Source: Gammaproteobacteria bacterium
Lineage (GTDB): Bacteria > Pseudomonadota > Gammaproteobacteria > SZUA-140
Assembly (NCBI GenBank): GCA_015491865.1
Contig: WFVD01000004.1
Coordinates: forward strand, 81,294 to 145,293
DNA length: 64,000 nt
Reading direction: 5' to 3'
Shown here: positions 60,158-64,000 of the stretch, one piece after another
How the letters are laid out: each line of letters opens with the position of its first letter
Numbering within the stretch: position 1 is the first letter of the stretch
The notes under the pieces: generated by a model
Database searches by the model: none
The model's input: the letters and a program-made list of their open reading frames with translations, nothing else
Told to the model about the DNA's origin: nothing
Position numbers and translations under genes: made by a program

Positions 60158-61567
60158 TTAATAAGCACTCTTATCGGTAAAGCCTCGAAGGATCGTCAAG
60201 GCGATTATCTTTAGATCAAACCAGATAGACCAGTTCTCAATATAGTAAAGATCATATTCAACACGTTTTTTCATTTTATCCAGCGTATCCGTTTCGCCAC
60301 GCCAGCCATTAATTTGTGCCCAGCCAGTAATTCCTGGCTTTACCTTATGGCGCTGCATATAGGCATCTACCATGTCTTTATACTGTTCAGTATGCTCCAT
60401 GGCATGAGGACGAGGCCCAACAATTGACATACGACCCTGCAATACATTGAAAAACTGGGGAAGCTCATCCAGACTTGTGCGCCGTAGAAAAGCACCAATC
60501 GAGGTGATGCGAGGATCATTTCTTGATGCCTGGGTCACAGTCCCCTTGTTTTCCTGATGAACAGCCATCGTTCGAAATTTATACACTTTTATTGGCTTTC
60601 CATCCCATCCATGGCGCCGCTGCCTAAATAACACGGGGCCTGAAGAGCTGAGTTTAACTGCAATCGCAATCACAAACATAACGGGACTAATCAGGATCAG
60701 GATGACCAGTGATAACAGACGATCAGAAACCCCTTTAATCACTCTATTCACACCCACCATGGGTGTCGAATTTAAGTTCATCACAGGAATTCCGGCTACT
60801 GATGAGACCGAGTGCCTCAGCAGCCTGAAACCGAAGATATCGGGCACAAAACGGACCGTTACCGTATGATGACGCAGCTCAAATAGTATCTCTTTCACTC
60901 TGGCTTCAGCACGCAGCGGCAATGCTACCCAGACCTCATCAATTTTTCGGCGAGTCATTAGTTTCAGCAGTGAGTTGATATCGCCTCTAACCCTGACACC
61001 ATCAAGCACATGATGGTGAAGCCTGCTGTTATCGTCATAAAGCCCAACCACTTTCAGACCTGTCCACGAGGCTTCGTTGATTCGACGCACAACCTCACGC
61101 CCTAGCTCTCCTGCACCAATAACTGCGATTGAGCGGGTGTTAAATCCTTTTTGCCTGATCCAACGCAATGCAAAACGGAGAAAGACGTGATAGGCCATTA
61201 ACAGCATCCACGACAATAGCGCCCAGCCACCGAGCCACAGGCGAGAATAATCTGAGCTGGTTTTTGTGACAAACCCCAGTAAGATCAGGATCAGAATCAC
61301 ACCAATCAATGCGAGCGTTACGCGACGCATCTCGCTTATCAGTAAACCACCACGCCACGATTGATAGATCCCAGCTGAAGAGAAAGCGAGCGGCACCAGC
61401 AATAGCGCAATCAACGTCGCCATCTGATAATTCATTGACATCTCCCAGCTGTCAAACCGCCAGAAATATGTCAATAGCGCAGCAAACAATACCATCAAGA
61501 CATCGCCTGTCCGCATGACTAATGAGAACACCACTGAATGCTCTCTTAAAATTCCGCTCCTAAACAC
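60158..61567 (-). CDS. Undecaprenyl-phosphate glucose phosphotransferase-type PGT (WcaJ-like)
   Basis: N-terminal TMs and CoA-binding-like domain; [39 protein letters not shown]. Confidence 0.92.
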   Translation of the reverse strand: MFRSGILREHSVVFSLVMRTGDVLMVLFAALLTYFWRFDSWEMSMNYQMATLIALLLVPLAFSSAGIYQSWRGGLLISEMRRVTLALIGVILILILLGFVTKTSSDYSRLWLGGWALLSWMLLMAYHVFLRFALRWIRQKGFNTRSIAVIGAGELGREVVRRINEASWTGLKVVGLYDDNSRLHHHVLDGVRVRGDINSLLKLMTRRKIDEVWVALPLRAEARVKEILFELRHHTVTVRFVPDIFGFRLLRHSVSSVAGIPVMNLNSTPMVGVNRVIKGVSDRLLSLVILILISPVMFVIAIAVKLSSSGPVLFRQRRHGWDGKPIKVYKFRTMAVHQENKGTVTQASRNDPRITSIGAFLRRTSLDELPQFFNVLQGRMSIVGPRPHAMEHTEQYKDMVDAYMQRHKVKPGITGWAQINGWRGETDTLDKMKKRVEYDLYYIENWSIWFDLKIIALTILRGFTDKSAY

Positions 61568-61677
61568 CTAAAGTAATCTCATCTTCCAGGGTGGCTATCC
61601 GCCTGACTTCAGGGGGATAAATTCGACTGAACGGGGATTTTATAGAAAAAAAAGGGGGAGGTATATGAACAACTCAC

Positions 61678-62619
61678 CTAAAATCTAAGGGTACCCTGAT
61701 TAGCAAGAAACCAGCGGTATGTCTGCGCCAGCCCTATCTTGAATGAGCATTTAGGAAACCACCCTATCTCATTGACTTTACTAGTATCAAGCAGTTTTCT
61801 TGGCGTCCCGTCAGGCTTCGTAAGATCATACTCAATCGTGCCGTCGTAGCCAACGATATCCTTCACATTTTCAGCCAGCTCAGCAATGGAAATGTCCTCT
61901 CCTGTTCCGACGTTAACGATCTCCTCTTCTTCATAATTTTCCATTAAGAATAGTGACGCTTCAGCCAGATCATCAACGTATAGGAACTCCCTTTTGGGTT
62001 TGCCAGTGCCCCAGACCATCACCTTGTCTGCCCCCGATTCCTTCGCTTCATGAAACTTCCTGATCAAGGCTGGCAGTACATGCGCGTTATCCAGGTCAAA
62101 ATTATCGCCGGGGCCGTAGAGATTGGTCGGCATCAGCGAGATCGCGTTGAAGCCATACTGACGCCGATAGGCCTGACACTGTTTGATACCGGCGATTTTT
62201 GCAACGGCATACCATTCATTAGTCGGCTCAAGCTCGCCCGTCAAGAGAGACGATTCTGCCATCGGTTGTGAGGCATATTTAGGATAAATGCAAGAAGAAC
62301 CCAGGAACAGCAGTTTTTTTGTGCCTGAACGGCGCGCTGAATCGATAACATTCAGCTGAACCAATAAGTTATCACGAATGAAATCGGCAGGGTAAGTGTT
62401 GTTTGCATGAATACCACCGACCTTTGCGGCGGCAAGAAACACATATTCGGGCTGTTCTTGCTGGAAAAAATCGCTAACGTCAGCCTGTTTAGTCAGGTCC
62501 AGCTCTCGATGAGTACGCGTAATCAGATTCTCAAAACCATGCCGCTGAAGCGTGCGACAGATCGCGCTTCCAACCAGCCCACGATGACCTGCTACATAGA
62601 TCAATGCATCTTTATTCAT
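61678..62619 (-). CDS. fcl: GDP-L-fucose synthase
   Basis: [51 protein letters not shown]; start moved to MNKDALI. Confidence 0.94.
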   Translation of the reverse strand: MNKDALIYVAGHRGLVGSAICRTLQRHGFENLITRTHRELDLTKQADVSDFFQQEQPEYVFLAAAKVGGIHANNTYPADFIRDNLLVQLNVIDSARRSGTKKLLFLGSSCIYPKYASQPMAESSLLTGELEPTNEWYAVAKIAGIKQCQAYRRQYGFNAISLMPTNLYGPGDNFDLDNAHVLPALIRKFHEAKESGADKVMVWGTGKPKREFLYVDDLAEASLFLMENYEEEEIVNVGTGEDISIAELAENVKDIVGYDGTIEYDLTKPDGTPRKLLDTSKVNEIGWFPKCSFKIGLAQTYRWFLANQGTLRF

Positions 62620-63709
62620 TGTATGAATAGGTCTTATAACCTTCCCTGCGGCAAAGTTCATCTCTTTCAGCGACCTTCAGGTCTTCTCTCACCATCTCTG
62701 ACACCAGCGATTGAAATGAGGTCTGCGGAACCCACCCCAACTCTCGCTTTGCCTTACTGGGGTCACCCAATAGCGTCTCCACTTCTGTCGGACGAAAATA
62801 ACGCGGATCAACAGCGACAATACACTTCCCGCTTTGTTCATCAATACCCACTTCATCTACACCGGAGTCCTCCCAGCGGATGTTGATACCCAGTTCATTT
62901 GCAGCCGCATTAACAAAATCACGCACAGAATATTGCTCGCCTGTTGCAATCACAAAATCCTGGGGCTTTTCTTGCTGCAACATCAACCACTGCATTTCAA
63001 CATAGTCACGCGCATGCCCCCAATCCCGCTTAGCATCAAGGTTGCCGAGGAATAATTTATCTTGAAGTCCTAGCTTGATTCGCGCAATTGCTCTTGTAAT
63101 TTTACGCGTAACAAAGGTTTCACCACGAATAGGAGATTCATGATTAAAAAGAATCCCATTGCAGGCATATATACCATAGGCTTCACGATAATTAACAGTA
63201 ATCCAATAAGCATAAAGCTTGGCAACCGCATAAGGTGAACGAGGGTAAAATGGAGTCGTCTCAGTTTGAGGGATCTCCTGTACCTCACCATAAAGTTCTG
63301 ATGTTGATGCCTGATAGAAGCGGGTTTTCTGTTCCAAACCAAGGATTCGAATCGCTTCCAGAATCCGCAATGAACCTAAGGCGTCAGCATTAGCCGTATA
63401 CTCAGGCACCTCGAATGAGACCGCCACATGGCTTTGGGCCGCTAAATTATAAATTTCATCAGGCTGAACCTCCTGAATTACACGAATCAGATTCGTAGAA
63501 TCAGTAAGATCCCCATAATGCAGAATAAGCCGTGGGTCTGCTTCATGAGGATCCTGATATAGATGATCGATGCGGTCAGTGTTAAAGGATGATGCACGGC
63601 GTTTTAGGCCATGCACTTCATAACCTTTTTCTAATAGTAATTCCGCCAGATAAGCACCATCCTGGCCTGTGATTCCTGTAATCAATGCCTTCTTACGAGA
63701 AGCGTTCAT
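62612..63709 (-). CDS. gmd: GDP-mannose 4,6-dehydratase
   Basis: [44 protein letters not shown]. Confidence 0.96.
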   Translation of the reverse strand: MNASRKKALITGITGQDGAYLAELLLEKGYEVHGLKRRASSFNTDRIDHLYQDPHEADPRLILHYGDLTDSTNLIRVIQEVQPDEIYNLAAQSHVAVSFEVPEYTANADALGSLRILEAIRILGLEQKTRFYQASTSELYGEVQEIPQTETTPFYPRSPYAVAKLYAYWITVNYREAYGIYACNGILFNHESPIRGETFVTRKITRAIARIKLGLQDKLFLGNLDAKRDWGHARDYVEMQWLMLQQEKPQDFVIATGEQYSVRDFVNAAANELGINIRWEDSGVDEVGIDEQSGKCIVAVDPRYFRPTEVETLLGDPSKAKRELGWVPQTSFQSLVSEMVREDLKVAERDELCRREGYKTYSYNE

Positions 63710-64000
63710 TATCTCTCTGTCTCACTTTTCGAACGAATCGAGTTAACTAGTAATTGCCTGGAGAAATACCATATAAAACGAGGATTATGCTTAAAGTATC
63801 GCCCCCCTAACCTTCGAGGCTCACATAGCAGCCTGAACAACCACTCCAAGCCCGCTTCTTGCATCCACATCGGCGCATGCTGTTTTTGGCCAGCGATAAA
63901 ATCAAAAGCAGCACCCACACCAATCATAACACAATTTAACTGATCTCGATGCTCTGCCATCCAGCGCTCTTGTTTCGGGCACCCTAGCCCCACGAAGAGG
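63709..64000 (-). CDS. WecG/TagA/CpsF family glycosyltransferase, 5' end beyond window
   Basis: Frame is open to the edge: [21 protein letters not shown]...[41 protein letters not shown]; listed GTG is not the true start. Confidence 0.92.
   Translation of the reverse strand, partial: LFVGLGCPKQERWMAEHRDQLNCVMIGVGAAFDFIAGQKQHAPMWMQEAGLEWLFRLLCEPRRLGGRYFKHNPRFIWYFSRQLLVNSIRSKSETER

Noticed and set aside
61643-61686. AAAAAAAAGGGGGAGGTATATG followed by a 7-codon ORF (MNNSPKI) on plus strand
   Set aside because: Good SD-like sequence but tiny ORF antisense to the fcl end; more likely chance or a weak minus-strand U-tract than a leader peptide.

Overview
Gammaproteobacterium-like chromosomal window of 64 kb; taxon not assignable by eye. 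(1) 1-21.2 kb: polar-flagellum and chemotaxis supercluster, transcribed on the minus strand in the order fliLMNOPQR-flhBA-flhF-flhG-fliA-cheY-cheZ-cheA-cheB-motC-motD-parC-parP-cheW-DUF2802, with a REC-GGDEF-EAL gene converging at the left edge. (2) 21.8-28.9 kb: orphan ParA, CHASE/PAS/GGDEF/EAL protein, orphan GspE/PilB-type ATPase with an MshE-like N-terminus, and a GGEEF diguanylate cyclase preceded by a near-perfect sigma-54 promoter. (3) 29-43.8 kb: DAHP synthase, peptide deformylase, MarR+DUF4336 pair, globin, CsiV-like protein, and a long minus-strand run cysM-rlmD-CYTH-SBP-L,D-transpeptidase-ABC permeases-nagZ-cytochrome peroxidase-hpt-MTIP. (4) 43.9-64 kb: cell-surface polysaccharide locus with GDP-fucose genes, two types of initiating transferase, Wzx, polymerase/ligase, AsnB and several glycosyltransferases, continuing past the right edge. 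The most interesting signals are: three copies of a CheZ/FliM-tail-like motif in a CheA linker that seems to lack P2; a c-di-GMP island with an orphan MshEN-type ATPase; sigma-54 promoters for fliL and a diguanylate cyclase; helically phased GTGACYC repeats before an orphan ParA; a muropeptide-recycling-like operon lacking ABC ATPases; and homopolymer tracts inside coding sequence. I saw no tRNA, rRNA, CRISPR array, transposase or prophage. Nothing was run computationally; family calls rest on motif recognition in the supplied translations.
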